64,000 nt of DNA from contig NZ_JAASAH010000003.1 of the NCBI RefSeq assembly GCF_012726235.1, positions 434,001 through 498,000 of the forward strand. The letters are read 5' to 3'. The translations under genes and the position numbers were made by a program. The notes beneath the pieces are model-generated. The model was not told where the DNA came from. It ran no database searches and saw only the letters and a program-made list of their open reading frames with translations. The DNA comes from Streptomyces sp. HNM0574 (GTDB lineage: Bacteria > Actinomycetota > Actinomycetes > Streptomycetales > Streptomycetaceae). Of this stretch, positions 51,403 through 61,136 are shown piece after piece. Within the stretch, counting starts at the first letter, position 1, and each line of letters opens with the position of its first letter.

Positions 51403-54400
51403 ATGCAGATCCGGCTGACTGTCGCCCTTGAATCGCGCGGCGGCCGGCGCCCGGGGGGCGGCGCGGAGGGCGTGTGCGACGTGCTCGTGACGGCGCCCGC
51501 CGGCACGATGCTCGCCGCCGTGACGAGCGCGCTGGCGTCCGCCGCCGCCTCGGCCGCGGCGGCCGCGCCCGAGAAGCACGGGGACGGCGGCGCGGAGGCC
51601 TCGCGTGAGCACGCCCACGAGTCGGTGGCCGTCTACGCGGGAACGGAACGGCTCGATCCGCACCGGACGATGATCGGCGAACCCCCGCTGCTGGACGGCT
51701 CGGTGATCGCGCTGCACGGCCCCGCCGCACCGGTGACGGTCCCCGCGTACGGCCCGGCCCTGGCCCGGCTGCACGTGGTCGCGGGCCCGGACGCGGGCGG
51801 GGTCCATCTGCTCCAGGGCGGGAACGTCCGGCTGGGCCGCTCGGCCGACGCGGACGTGCCGCTCGACGACCCGGACGTCTCCCGGCTGCACTGCGCGGTG
51901 ACGGTCGGCGACAGCGGCGCGGTGACGGTCACCGACCTCGGCTCCACCAACGGCACCACGCTGGACGGGGTGCCGGTCGGCGGCCGTCCCGTCCTCTTCC
52001 GTCCCGGTGCGACGCTCGCCGTCGGCGAGTCCGCGCTCCGGCTCGAACTCCCGGCCGTCACGGGCGAGTCGGACGGCGGGGAGCCGCTCACGCTGGCCAC
52101 CGTCCCCGACGGCAACGGCCGACTCCGCCTCGCCCCGCACCCCGCGCAGGACGGCCCGCACCGGAACCCGCACGAGCAGCCGTACGCCGCCGCCCCCTCC
52201 GCCCCCGCGCAGCCCGTCTCCGCACCGCACTTCCCCGCCGCTCCCGTCGGGCACCCCGGCACGGGCCCCGCACCCTGGGACGACGGGACGCACGGCGCGG
52301 GCGTCGCCCCGCGGCGCCCGGCGGAGCCCGCGGCCGGTCCCGGCGCGGACGCGGAGCGGCGGCGCGGCCGCGGCCTGGGCGCCTGGGCCCGCCGCATCAC
52401 CGGCGCAGCCCGCGAGGAGGAAGCGGGCGCGCCCCCGTACGGAGCGGACGGGGGCCACGCGCCCGCGCCGCAGCCGGCGCCCGGCGCGCACGGCCACACC
52501 GCGCACCCCGACGAGCGGGCCCCCGGCACGGACGCGTGGGGCTCCGGAGCCCCCGCGGCCGGGCAGCGGCTGCCCGATCCGTCGTCCGTGCTGCTCACGG
52601 CGCTCGGCCCGGGGCCGCGCCTGTGGGAGCGCGGGCCCGGCCATCCGGACGCGCTGACGCTGCGGCTGGGCACCGCGCACCAGGGCGCGGGCCGCCCCGG
52701 CGACCCGGTCACGGTCGGGCTGCGGGACGCGGGCGCGCTGGGCCTCGCCGGTCCCCGCGACCGGCTGACGGGCCTCGCGCGCTGGGTCCTCGCGCAGCTC
52801 ACCGCGCTGCACGGGCCGAGCACGCTGGACGTCGTGCTGCTCGCGGCCGACCGCTCGCGGAGCGTGCGGGAGCGGGCCGCCGAGTGGTCCTGGCTGGGCT
52901 GGCTGCCGCATCTGCGCCCGGCGCACGGCCAGGACTGCCGGCTGCTGACGGCGTACGACAGCGACCAGGCGGCGGCGCGGACGGCCGAGCTGACCCGGCG
53001 GCTGGAGGAGGAGCGCCGGGCCGGCCCGGCCCGCGCCCCGGGCGCCCCGCACCCCGGGCCGTACACGCTGCTGGTCGTCGACGGCGATCCCGGGCACGCG
53101 GCGGTGCGGGAGGCGGTGGCGCGGCTCACGGCCGAGGGCCCGGCGGCCGGCATCCATGTGCTGTGCCTGGCCGAGACCCCGCCCGCGACGCCCGCCTCCC
53201 CGCTGACGGAGACGACCCGCGCCGCGTACGCGGCCTCCCCCGCCTTCCGCTCCTGCGGCGTGCTGGGCGTGCTGAGCGGCGCGGTGGCCACGGCCGTCCG
53301 CGTCGTCCGGCAGGAGGCGCACCCGCCGGGGGCCCGGGCGGCGGCGCCGGGTACGGCGGTGGCGACCCCGGCGGCCGGCGGCGGCACCGTCGCCACCGTG
53401 GACGGGGTGTCCGCCGCGTGGGCCGAGCGGTTCGCGCGGGCGCTGGCGCCGCTGCGGGAGACGGAGTCGGCCGAGAACTCCGAGGCGGGCGCCGCGGGTT
53501 CGGCGTCCCGTCCGGTGGTGACGCTGCCGCGTACGGCGCGGCTGCTGGACGAGCTGGGCCTGGCCAGGGCGACCCCGGCCGCGCTGCTGGCCCGCTGGTC
53601 GGAGCCGGACAGCGCGGAGCCGGGCCGGGCCTCGCTGGTGTTCGGCGCCGGTCCGCGCGGCCCGCTGGAGGCCGAGCTGGCCTCCGCCCCCGGTGCGCCG
53701 CGGCACGCGCTGGTCACCGGCCCCGCCGGTACGGGCAAGACGGAGCTGCTGCGCTCGCTCGCCGCCTCGCTGGCCGCGGGCGAGCGTCCCGACCGGCTGC
53801 GGCTGCTGCTGGTCGACGGGGACGGCGGGGCGCCCCGCGAGGGGCTGCGCGTGTGCGGTGAACTCCCGCATGTGAGCGGCCACTTGGCGGCGGACGACCC
53901 GGTGGTGATGCGGGAGTTCGCGCAGTCGCTGAGCGCCGAGCTGAAGCGCCGCGCCGAACTCCTCGGCGAGGACGGCACGTACGAGGAGCACGTCCGGCGG
54001 GGCGCGCGCCCCGCGCCCCGGGTGGTGCCCCCGCGCAGCTCGCCGGAGGCGGTGCGCGGGGCCGGCGCCGAGGAGGGCGCCGCCGATCTGGAGCCGGACG
54101 CCACCCGGGGCACGCTGCGGCTGCGCCCGGGACGGGACGGCGCTGCGGCGCGTCCCGGCGAGGCCGCGCGGGCGGCGCTGCCCCGGCTCGTCGTCCTGGT
54201 CGACGACTTCGACACCCTCGTCGATCCGGCGCTGGGCAACCCCGGGCGCCCCGCGGCCGGTTCGGTGGTGCGGGCGCTGGAGGCGGTGGCCCGGCACGGG
54301 GCGCGGCTGGGCGTCCATCTGGTGGCGGCCACCGGCCGCCCGGACCGCACGGCCGAGACGGGCGTCTCCCGTACGGCGGGCGCCGAGCTGCGCGTGGAGC

Positions 54401-54795
54401 TGACCGGCGAGGCCCAGGAGGGCGAGGCGGACGGCGAGGGGCTGGTGCCGGGCCGGGGCCTGCTCACGACGGCGGACGGCGGGACGACGGCGTTCCAGGC
54501 GGGCCGGGTCACCGGCCGCATCCCCCGGACGTCGACGCTCCGCCCCACGGTCGTCCCGCTGGAGGGGGCCCGCGCCGGTGACCCGCCGGAGCGCAGACCC
54601 GTCCGCGAGCTGGGCAACGGCCCGACGGACCTGGCGCTGCTGGCCAGCGCGATCGGCCGCGCGGCCCAGTCGGCCGGTGCGGTGCCCCCGCGCGCGTCCG
54701 CGGCCGAGCCGTCGGCGCAGACCGCTTCCGCCGCTCCGGGCGCCGGTTCGGGGGCCAGGTCACGGAGTGGTCAAGAAGGCGCCCTTGACAGCTGA
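51403..54795 (+). CDS. FHA-domain P-loop ATPase (FtsK/EccC-like)
   Basis: The 1,130-residue protein has an FHA domain at about 120-205 (GRSADADVPL, SRLHCAV, STNGTTLDGV), which binds phosphothreonine. A Pro/Ala/Gly-rich linker of about 180 residues follows, then a globular region and a RecA-like P-loop module: Walker A TGPAGTGKT near 771 and Walker B LVVLVDDFD near 929. The layout resembles FtsK/SpoIIIE or EccC ATPases but without their membrane helices. The ATG has GGGAGGGA upstream. Being divergent from pkaA, which carries DPTQ-type threonine motifs, it may read kinase phosphorylation. Function unknown. Confidence 0.8.
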   Translation: MQIRLTVALESRGGRRPGGGAEGVCDVLVTAPAGTMLAAVTSALASAAASAAAAAPEKHGDGGAEASREHAHESVAVYAGTERLDPHRTMIGEPPLLDGSVIALHGPAAPVTVPAYGPALARLHVVAGPDAGGVHLLQGGNVRLGRSADADVPLDDPDVSRLHCAVTVGDSGAVTVTDLGSTNGTTLDGVPVGGRPVLFRPGATLAVGESALRLELPAVTGESDGGEPLTLATVPDGNGRLRLAPHPAQDGPHRNPHEQPYAAAPSAPAQPVSAPHFPAAPVGHPGTGPAPWDDGTHGAGVAPRRPAEPAAGPGADAERRRGRGLGAWARRITGAAREEEAGAPPYGADGGHAPAPQPAPGAHGHTAHPDERAPGTDAWGSGAPAAGQRLPDPSSVLLTALGPGPRLWERGPGHPDALTLRLGTAHQGAGRPGDPVTVGLRDAGALGLAGPRDRLTGLARWVLAQLTALHGPSTLDVVLLAADRSRSVRERAAEWSWLGWLPHLRPAHGQDCRLLTAYDSDQAAARTAELTRRLEEERRAGPARAPGAPHPGPYTLLVVDGDPGHAAVREAVARLTAEGPAAGIHVLCLAETPPATPASPLTETTRAAYAASPAFRSCGVLGVLSGAVATAVRVVRQEAHPPGARAAAPGTAVATPAAGGGTVATVDGVSAAWAERFARALAPLRETESAENSEAGAAGSASRPVVTLPRTARLLDELGLARATPAALLARWSEPDSAEPGRASLVFGAGPRGPLEAELASAPGAPRHALVTGPAGTGKTELLRSLAASLAAGERPDRLRLLLVDGDGGAPREGLRVCGELPHVSGHLAADDPVVMREFAQSLSAELKRRAELLGEDGTYEEHVRRGARPAPRVVPPRSSPEAVRGAGAEEGAADLEPDATRGTLRLRPGRDGAAARPGEAARAALPRLVVLVDDFDTLVDPALGNPGRPAAGSVVRALEAVARHGARLGVHLVAATGRPDRTAETGVSRTAGAELRVELTGEAQEGEADGEGLVPGRGLLTTADGGTTAFQAGRVTGRIPRTSTLRPTVVPLEGARAGDPPERRPVRELGNGPTDLALLASAIGRAAQSAGAVPPRASAAEPSAQTASAAPGAGSGARSRSGQEGALDS

Positions 54796-54802
54796 CGCGC
54801 TC

Positions 54803-54832
54803 TTGCCGGGCCCGCGTTCCCGGGCGTAGGAC
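54803..54832 (+). promoter_or_regulatory. Possible promoter of the AglEFG-like operon
   Basis: TTGCCG at 54803-54808 and TAGGAC at 54827-54832 are separated by 18 bases, a reasonable sigma-HrdB pair just after the FHA gene. The predicted leader is about 65 bases. No LacI- or DasR-type palindrome is apparent. Confidence 0.3.
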
Positions 54833-54905
54833 ATTCGCACGGGACGCAGGCGGCGCGGCGGCCGGTTCGGCGGGGCGCGCCGACGGGATGGGGACGGCGG
54901 TAGCT

Positions 54906-56345
54906 ATGCGTACTTCGCTCCGTGGCACACGCACCACCCGCACCGGGATCAGCAGGCGCACGCGGCGCGCGACGGGCGCGGTGCTCGCGCTGACGCTCGC
55001 GCTCTCCGCCGCGGCCTGCGGCGGAGGCGGCGGCTCCGGTTCCGGTGGCGCCGACGGCTCCGGCGGAGGCGCGCGGGACGGCGGCCCGCCCGCGCAGGAC
55101 CGGGAGACGGTCCGGCTGCCGGACCTCAAGGGCCAGAAGCTCCAGGTCGCCGCCGTCTGGACGGGCGACGAGGCGAAGAACTTCGGCAAGGTCACCGACG
55201 AGTTCGAGCAACGCACGGGCGCCGAGGTGGAGTTCGTCCCCACCGGCGACAGCGTGGCCACCTTCATCGGCTCCAAGATCGAGGGCGGGCAGCCGCCGGA
55301 CGTCGCGATGCTGCCGCAGGTCGGCGTGCTCCGGCAGTTCGCCGAGAAGGGCTGGGCCAAGCCGCTCGACCCGGCGACGGAGCGGCAGCTGAAGAAGAAC
55401 TACTCGGCGGGCTGGCGGGAGTTGGGCAGCCACCGGGGGCCCGACGGCAAGCAGTCCTACGGCGTGTACGTGAAGGCCGCCAACAAGTCCCTGATCTGGT
55501 ACAACACCAGCGCCTACGAGACGGCGGGGGTGGGCGAGCCGAAGACCTGGAAGGAGTTCCTGGCCGACGCCCGCGTCCTGGCCGACTCCGGGGTGCCGCC
55601 CGTCGCGGTCGGCGGGGCCGACGGCTGGGTGCTCACGGACTGGTTCGAGAACATCTACCTCTCCCAGGCCGGCCCCGAGAAGTACGACCGGCTGGCCCGG
55701 CACGAGATCAAGTGGACGGACCCCTCGGTACGGAAGGCGCTGGAGACCCTCGCGGAGCTCTTCGGCCGCAAGGAACTCCTCGCGGGCGGCAACCAGGGCG
55801 CCCTGCGCACCGAGTTCCCCAAGTCCGTGACGCAGGTCTTCGCGCAGGCCCAGGCCCCCGAGGCGGCGTCCGTCTTCGAGGGCGACTTCGTCGGCGTCAA
55901 CATCGCCCACGACACCGAGGCGCGGATCGGCGAGGACGCCAAGGCGTACCCGTTCCCGCGGGTCGGCGCCAAGCCGCCGGTCGTCACCGGCGGGGACGCG
56001 GCGGTCGCGCTGAAGGACACCGAGGCGGCGCACGCGCTGCTGACCTTCCTCGCCTCGACGGACGCGGCCGCGATCTGGGCGGCCGAGGGCGGCTTCGTCT
56101 CCCCCAACAAGGAGCTGGACCCGGCCGTCTACCCCAACGAAGTGCAGCGCGGCATCGCCGAGGCGCTGACCGGCGCGGGCGACGACTTCCGCTTCGACAT
56201 GTCCGACCAGGCGCCCGCCGCGTTCGGCGGCACCAAGGGCGAGGGCGAGTGGAAGGCCCTCCAGGACTTCCTGAAGAACCCGGACGACGTCGGCGGCGCC
56301 CAGCGCTCCCTGGAGCAGGCGGCACTCAAGGCGTACGACCGGTGA
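54906..56345 (+). CDS. Sugar-binding lipoprotein, AglE-like
   Basis: The 479-residue protein has an Arg-rich N-terminus, hydrophobic core and lipobox AAAC (Cys38), followed by a glycine/serine linker. The mature domain is a sugar-binding fold with KLQVAAVWTGDEAKNFGKV, PPDVAMLPQVGVL and a C-terminal TFLASTDAAAIWAAEGGFVSP, the pattern of AglE-type alpha-glucoside binding proteins. The ATG at 54906 is preferred; the ATG at 54888 adds six residues. It heads a three-gene operon with two permeases and no ATPase. Confidence 0.82.
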   Translation: MRTSLRGTRTTRTGISRRTRRATGAVLALTLALSAAACGGGGGSGSGGADGSGGGARDGGPPAQDRETVRLPDLKGQKLQVAAVWTGDEAKNFGKVTDEFEQRTGAEVEFVPTGDSVATFIGSKIEGGQPPDVAMLPQVGVLRQFAEKGWAKPLDPATERQLKKNYSAGWRELGSHRGPDGKQSYGVYVKAANKSLIWYNTSAYETAGVGEPKTWKEFLADARVLADSGVPPVAVGGADGWVLTDWFENIYLSQAGPEKYDRLARHEIKWTDPSVRKALETLAELFGRKELLAGGNQGALRTEFPKSVTQVFAQAQAPEAASVFEGDFVGVNIAHDTEARIGEDAKAYPFPRVGAKPPVVTGGDAAVALKDTEAAHALLTFLASTDAAAIWAAEGGFVSPNKELDPAVYPNEVQRGIAEALTGAGDDFRFDMSDQAPAAFGGTKGEGEWKALQDFLKNPDDVGGAQRSLEQAALKAYDR

Positions 56346-57676
56346 CGGCCGCTCCCGCCGGCGGCGGGGGCACGAGGGCCGCCGGAGGTTCGGTGCTGCG
56401 GGCGCGGCCGTGGGTGGCGGCCTGCTTCCTGCTGCCCGCGCTGCTGCTGCTCGGCGCGCTCGTGCTCTACCCGATCGGCTGGTCCGTGGTGCGCAGCCTG
56501 TTCGACGCCCGGGGCACCGGTTTCGTCGGACTCGGCAACTACGCCGAGGTCTTCACCGACGAGGGCATCCTCACCGCCGTCCGCAACAACCTGGTGTGGC
56601 TGGCCGTCGCCCCGGCCGTGGCCACCGCGCTCGGGCTGGTCTTCGCCGTGCTCACCGAACGGGTGCGCTGGGGAACGGCGTTCAAGCTGGTCGTCTTCAT
56701 GCCGATGGCGATCTCGATGCTCGCCGCCGGCATCGTCTTCCGGCTGGTCTACGAGCAGGACCCGGACCGGGGCGTGGCCAACGCCGTGTGGACGGGCGTG
56801 CACGACACCTTCGCCGAGAGCTCCGTCTGGCCGGGCGCCAGGCCGCGCCCGGGCGCGCCCCTGGAACCCGCGGCGGACAACGGCGGCTTCGTGACCACCT
56901 CCCCCGTCTCCTCCGCGCACCCGGCGGCGCTGCCCCTGGTCGGCATCCCGCCGCAGGAGGCGGCCGACGCGCCGGCGGCCAAGTCCCCCGCGAAGGACGC
57001 GAGTTCGGTCACCGGAACCGTCTGGCTGGACTTCACCCGCGGCGGAGGCGGCGAACCCGGCGCGGTCGACCCGGGCGAGCGGGGGCTCGGCGGGATCACC
57101 GTGGAGGCGGTCGACGGCGGCCGGGTCGTGGCGTCCACGGAGACGGCCGGGGACGGGACGTTCACGCTGCCGCCCGCGGCCGACGGCTCCCGGCTGCGCC
57201 TGCCCGCCGCCGACTTCGCCGCCCCGTACAACGGCGTCGACTGGCTGGGGCCCGCGCTGGTCACCCCCGCGATCATCGGCGCGTACATCTGGATGTGGGC
57301 CGGGTTCGCCATGGTGCTGATCGCGGCCGGGCTCGCGGGCGTACCGCGTGAACTGCTGGAGGCGGCGCGGGTGGACGGCGCCGGGGAGTGGCAGGTCTTC
57401 CGCCGGATCACGGTGCCGCTGCTGGCCCCGGTCCTCGCCGTCGTCCTGGTCACGCTGATGATCAACGTGCTGAAGGTCTTCGACCTCGTGTACATCATCG
57501 CGCCCGGCGCCACCCAGGCCGACGCCAACGTCCTCGCGCTCCAGCTCTACCTCTCGTCCTTCGGCACGGGGACGAACCAGGGGGTCGGCAGCGCGATCGC
57601 GGTGATCCTGCTGCTGCTCGTGGTGCCGGTGATGGTCCTCAACGTCCGACGCCTGCGCAGGGAGCCCCGCCGATGA
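56342..57676 (+). CDS. AglF-like sugar permease with inserted extracytoplasmic beta-domain
   Basis: The 444-residue permease is about 150 residues longer than usual. The core matches AglF-type permeases (FVGLGNYAEVF, NNLVWLAVAPAVATALG, FMPMAISMLAAGIVFRLVYE, then the EAA loop ELLEAARVDGAGEWQVFRRITVPLL). Between helices, residues 150-300 form an insertion outside the membrane; 222-292 look like a CNA-B/SdrD-type beta-sandwich (VTGTVWLDF, GLGGITVEAV, TETAGDGTFTLP). It may contact the binding protein or the wall. The GTG start overlaps the previous stop (GTGA). Confidence 0.85.
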   Translation: MTAAPAGGGGTRAAGGSVLRARPWVAACFLLPALLLLGALVLYPIGWSVVRSLFDARGTGFVGLGNYAEVFTDEGILTAVRNNLVWLAVAPAVATALGLVFAVLTERVRWGTAFKLVVFMPMAISMLAAGIVFRLVYEQDPDRGVANAVWTGVHDTFAESSVWPGARPRPGAPLEPAADNGGFVTTSPVSSAHPAALPLVGIPPQEAADAPAAKSPAKDASSVTGTVWLDFTRGGGGEPGAVDPGERGLGGITVEAVDGGRVVASTETAGDGTFTLPPAADGSRLRLPAADFAAPYNGVDWLGPALVTPAIIGAYIWMWAGFAMVLIAAGLAGVPRELLEAARVDGAGEWQVFRRITVPLLAPVLAVVLVTLMINVLKVFDLVYIIAPGATQADANVLALQLYLSSFGTGTNQGVGSAIAVILLLLVVPVMVLNVRRLRREPRR

Positions 57677-58575
57677 CCGCCACCAGCACCTCCCGCCGCG
57701 GAGCCCCGGCCGCCCGGATCGTGGGGCTGACCGGGCACTGGGCGGTGCGCTTCGGGCTGGTCGCCGTCGCCCTGCTGTGGCTGCTGCCGACGGCCGGGCT
57801 GCTGGGCTCCTCGCTGCGCCCGTCCGGCGACAGCGCGAGCTCGGGCTGGTGGACCGTCCTCGGCCTCTCCGCCGACTTCCCCTGGATCGTGGACCCGGGG
57901 CGGCTGACGACGGAGAACTACACGGCCCTGTTCGCCGACGACCGGGTGACCGGCTCGCTGCTGACCACCGTGCTGATCACGGTGCCGTCCACCGCGCTGG
58001 TCGTGCTGCTCGGGGCGCTCGCCGGATACGCCTTCGCCTGGCTGGACTTCCCCGGCCGGGACGCCGCCTTCCTGCTGGTCGTCGGGCTGCTGGTGGTGCC
58101 GGTGCAGGTCGCGCTGATCCCGGTGGCGAAGCTGTTCAACGCGCTCGGCATCTTCGAGACGACGGCCGGGGTGGTGCTCTTCCACACCGCGTTCGGGCTG
58201 CCGTTCGCCGTCTTCCTGCTGCGGAACTTCTTCGCCGGCATCCCGCGCGAACTGCTGGAGGCCGCACGGCTGGACGGCGCGGGCGAGATCCGGCTGTTCA
58301 CCCGGGTCGTGCTGCCGCTGGGCGGGCCCGCGATCGCCTCGCTGGGCATCTTCCAGTTCCTGTGGGTGTGGAACGACATGCTCGTCGCGCTGATCTTCGC
58401 CGACTCGGGCAGCCCGCCCGTCACGGTCGCGCTCCAGCAGCAGGTACGGCAGTTCGGCAACAACATCGACGTCCTGGCGCCCGGCGCCTTCGTCTCGATG
58501 CTGGTCCCGCTGGCCGTCTTCTTCGCCTTCCAGCGGCAGTTCGTCACCGGCGTGCTGGCGGGCGCGGTGAAGTGA
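57673..58575 (+). CDS. AglG-like sugar permease
   Basis: The 300-residue MalG-type permease has six helices and the EAA loop ELLEAARLDGAGEIRLFTRVVLPLGGP. The start overlaps the AglF-like stop by ATGA. With the binding protein and first permease it forms a complete membrane unit but needs an ATPase from elsewhere, such as MsiK. A glycoside hydrolase is not present in the immediate operon. Confidence 0.87.
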   Translation: MTATSTSRRGAPAARIVGLTGHWAVRFGLVAVALLWLLPTAGLLGSSLRPSGDSASSGWWTVLGLSADFPWIVDPGRLTTENYTALFADDRVTGSLLTTVLITVPSTALVVLLGALAGYAFAWLDFPGRDAAFLLVVGLLVVPVQVALIPVAKLFNALGIFETTAGVVLFHTAFGLPFAVFLLRNFFAGIPRELLEAARLDGAGEIRLFTRVVLPLGGPAIASLGIFQFLWVWNDMLVALIFADSGSPPVTVALQQQVRQFGNNIDVLAPGAFVSMLVPLAVFFAFQRQFVTGVLAGAVK

Positions 58576-58612
58576 CGCCCGGAGCACGCCACTTCACCGC
58601 GCACGGGAACCG

Positions 58613-59578
58613 CTACCGGCGCGCGAGGGCGCGGGCGAGCGGGCGCGCGACGATCGGCGGCAGCAGCTCGCGCGCGGCCCGGCGCGCCAGCGTGGGCCGG
58701 GGCCGCCCGCCGGGGCCGCGCCCCGCCTCCTGCCGCTGCCCCTGCCCCTCGGCCCGGCCGGTGCCCTTGGCGTGCCGGGAGGCGGGGACGGGCGGCGGCG
58801 CGGCCTTCCGGCCGCCGACCAGCAGCAGCCGGTGCCCGGCGACGTCCTGGTACTGGAGCCAGCAGTCGCCGCGCTCCTTCAGCTCGGCGTGCAGCTCGTC
58901 CTGCACGGCCTTCGGGTCGCCCCAGGTGCCGTAGAACTTCTGGCTGGTGACGCAGACCGGCCGCAGCCCGCCCTCCAGCACCGCCTGCCAGGTCGCGCAG
59001 GAGACGCCCGGGGTGTGCTCGGAGCGGAAGTCGTCCAGGACGACGAGCCCGTCCTCGCCCAGCGCGGCACGGGCCGCGTCGATGTCGGGGTGGACGTGCT
59101 CGTACATGTGCGAGGCGTCCACGTGCACGAACCGGCAGCTGCCGTCCTCGACCTCGTCCGGCACGACGGAGGTGGGCGCCTGGAGGATGCGCGGCAGCCG
59201 CTCGTGGAAGGACAGGTAGTTGGCCTCGAAGGCGCGCCGGGTGAGCGTCGCGTACGAGCCGCGCATCTCGCGCTCGTTGTGCGCGGAGATGTCCGCCGCC
59301 TCCTGGTCGGAGTCGAACAGGTCGCAGACGGTGAAGGTCTCGTCGGGGCGCAGGTAGGAGCGCATCATGATGGCGCTCTTGCCCATGTACGCGCCCATCT
59401 CCAGCAGGTCCCCGCGCTGGTCGAGGCGGCTCTGGCGGCCGAGGAACCAGTCGAAGAGGACGACGTCGCCGTTGTAGAACCAGCCCGGCACGTCGTAGAA
59501 GGAGCCGGGCCGGGGGAGCTTGTGCCCGCCCTCGTCGGCGGTGCCGGAGGGGGAGGCGGGTGTGGCGGAAGCAGTCAT
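58613..59578 (-). CDS. Class I SAM-dependent methyltransferase
   Basis: The 321-residue protein has a Rossmann methyltransferase core (motif I LLEMGAYMGKSAIMM near residue 58, DLF around 86, VHVDASHMYEHV for the acidic post-motif) of the Methyltransf_24 type. Such enzymes often methylate sugars or polysaccharide precursors. The last 35 residues are basic and helical (LARRAARELLPPIVARPLARALARR), perhaps binding membrane. It is next to an acyltransferase and a glycosyltransferase, suggesting glycan modification. Confidence 0.8.
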   Translation of the reverse strand: MTASATPASPSGTADEGGHKLPRPGSFYDVPGWFYNGDVVLFDWFLGRQSRLDQRGDLLEMGAYMGKSAIMMRSYLRPDETFTVCDLFDSDQEAADISAHNEREMRGSYATLTRRAFEANYLSFHERLPRILQAPTSVVPDEVEDGSCRFVHVDASHMYEHVHPDIDAARAALGEDGLVVLDDFRSEHTPGVSCATWQAVLEGGLRPVCVTSQKFYGTWGDPKAVQDELHAELKERGDCWLQYQDVAGHRLLLVGGRKAAPPPVPASRHAKGTGRAEGQGQRQEAGRGPGGRPRPTLARRAARELLPPIVARPLARALARR

Positions 59579-59798
59579 GCGGCGCGTCTCCTAGAACAGG
59601 GGAGCTTCGGCTTGCGTGCTCAGGCCGTGCCGGCTCGCCGGTGACGGACCGCGTCCGCCGCGGCGCATCAGGAGGGACCGCCGGCCGCCGGAGACAGGGC
59701 CTCAGCCCTGTATAGGCGCCGTCCGCCGGGGTGCGCACCCCGCTCGGGGGATGCCGCGCAGGGCTTCCGCTGCGCGACCGGCTGCGGCCATCGGCAGT

Positions 59799-60917
59799 TC
59801 AGCCGGCGTTGGCCGGACGTCCGGGATGTCCGGGGTGCCCGTGCTGCCCGGGGTGCCCCTTCGCGGTTCCCGTGGGTACCAGGAAGCGCGGGAACGGCGG
59901 TTCCACCACCAACCGGAGCGCGCGGCGCACGAACGGCGCGCACAGCAGAATCGCGAGCGCCCCCGCAACGAGGGTCAGCGCGACGAGCGCGAGGGGCCCG
60001 CCGGCCCGGACGTACGCGTAAAGTCCCGCGCCCTCGGCGGACTTGACGATCAGGCCGTGCAGCAGGAACGGGTACATCGTCATCGTGCCGAGCCGGGTGA
60101 ACCCCCGCCGCGAGCTGGGGACCACCGCGAGGAAGGCCACCACCAGCACCGCCGTCAGCACCAACAGGCCCGCGCGGGCGGCGAGATACGGCAGCGGCTC
60201 CACCCCGAGTCCGTCCGCGCCCCGCTGCATCAGCAGCCAGTCCCGGCTCACGCGCGGCGCCGCCCACCAGGCGCCCGCGGCGGCACCCGCCAGTACGGGC
60301 AGCGCCCACCGGCGCGCGGCACGGGCGCGCAGCGGCCGGAAGTGCTCCGGCCGCAGCCGCAGCCCGAGCACGAACCAGGGAAGGAACATCAGTACGCGGG
60401 TGAGCGCCAGATCCTCCGCCGTACCGGCGAGCCCCGCGGCCAGCGAGATCGCCACGGCCACCACGACCGGAAGGCGCACCGCGCGCCACACCGGCGCGGT
60501 CAGCCGCCAGACGAACAGCGCGATCAGGAACCAGCACAGGTAGGTGGGCTCGGCGGGGGTGAGCGAGAAGGGCCGGTCCCGGACGGCGGATTCGAGCGCG
60601 GCGTAGCAGGTCTCGAAGAGCAGGTACGGGACCAGCACGGTGGCGACCAGCTTCCGCACCTGCTCGGGGCGGCCGGTGAAACCACGGGAGAAATAGCCGC
60701 AGAGCAGGATGAACAGCGGCATGTGGAAGGCGTACACGAACAGGTAGGCGGCCTTGAGTCCGCGCGTGGATTCCGCGAGGGGAGCCCAGCTGTGTCCGAT
60801 CACGACCACAACCACGAGCAGGAACTTCGCGTTGTCCAGGAAGGGGTCGCGAGCAGCACTGCTCCCGGACACCGCCGGCGCGGCGCTGACCGGGTGGGAG
60901 AGGGTCTCGGAGGACAT
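59799..60917 (-). CDS. Membrane acyltransferase, acyltransferase 3 family
   Basis: The 372-residue protein has about ten transmembrane helices and the family start DNAKFLLVVVVVIGHSWAPL, whose histidine is the likely catalytic residue. The C-terminus has a His/Gly/Pro-rich tail (GHPGQHGHPGHPGRP). Proteins of this family O-acetylate polysaccharides or other surface molecules. It is transcribed in the same direction as the methyltransferase, 220 bases upstream of it. Confidence 0.85.
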   Translation of the reverse strand: MSSETLSHPVSAAPAVSGSSAARDPFLDNAKFLLVVVVVIGHSWAPLAESTRGLKAAYLFVYAFHMPLFILLCGYFSRGFTGRPEQVRKLVATVLVPYLLFETCYAALESAVRDRPFSLTPAEPTYLCWFLIALFVWRLTAPVWRAVRLPVVVAVAISLAAGLAGTAEDLALTRVLMFLPWFVLGLRLRPEHFRPLRARAARRWALPVLAGAAAGAWWAAPRVSRDWLLMQRGADGLGVEPLPYLAARAGLLVLTAVLVVAFLAVVPSSRRGFTRLGTMTMYPFLLHGLIVKSAEGAGLYAYVRAGGPLALVALTLVAGALAILLCAPFVRRALRLVVEPPFPRFLVPTGTAKGHPGQHGHPGHPGRPANAG

Positions 60918-61136
60918 TGATCAGACGGTAGGCCCACTCCCGCACGCCCCCGCGCGAGCCATGCCGCCGCCGCCACGTACGGGTGACGGAACCCGGCGCA
61001 TGCCACGCGCCACGAACCGTGAGGCACCGGTATCAACTCGCGATCCGCACATGGCATGGGCACAATCTTCGCGTCGCGGGGCATTGAGGAAATCCGGATG
61101 CCTCCCTGGAGCAGCGCCTGTGAGGAATCTGGCTCA

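Noticed and set aside
54764..54779. Second DasR-like site before the AglE-like gene
   Set aside because: Only one half (AGTGGTC) matches; the other half is AAGAAGG, too far from GACCA.
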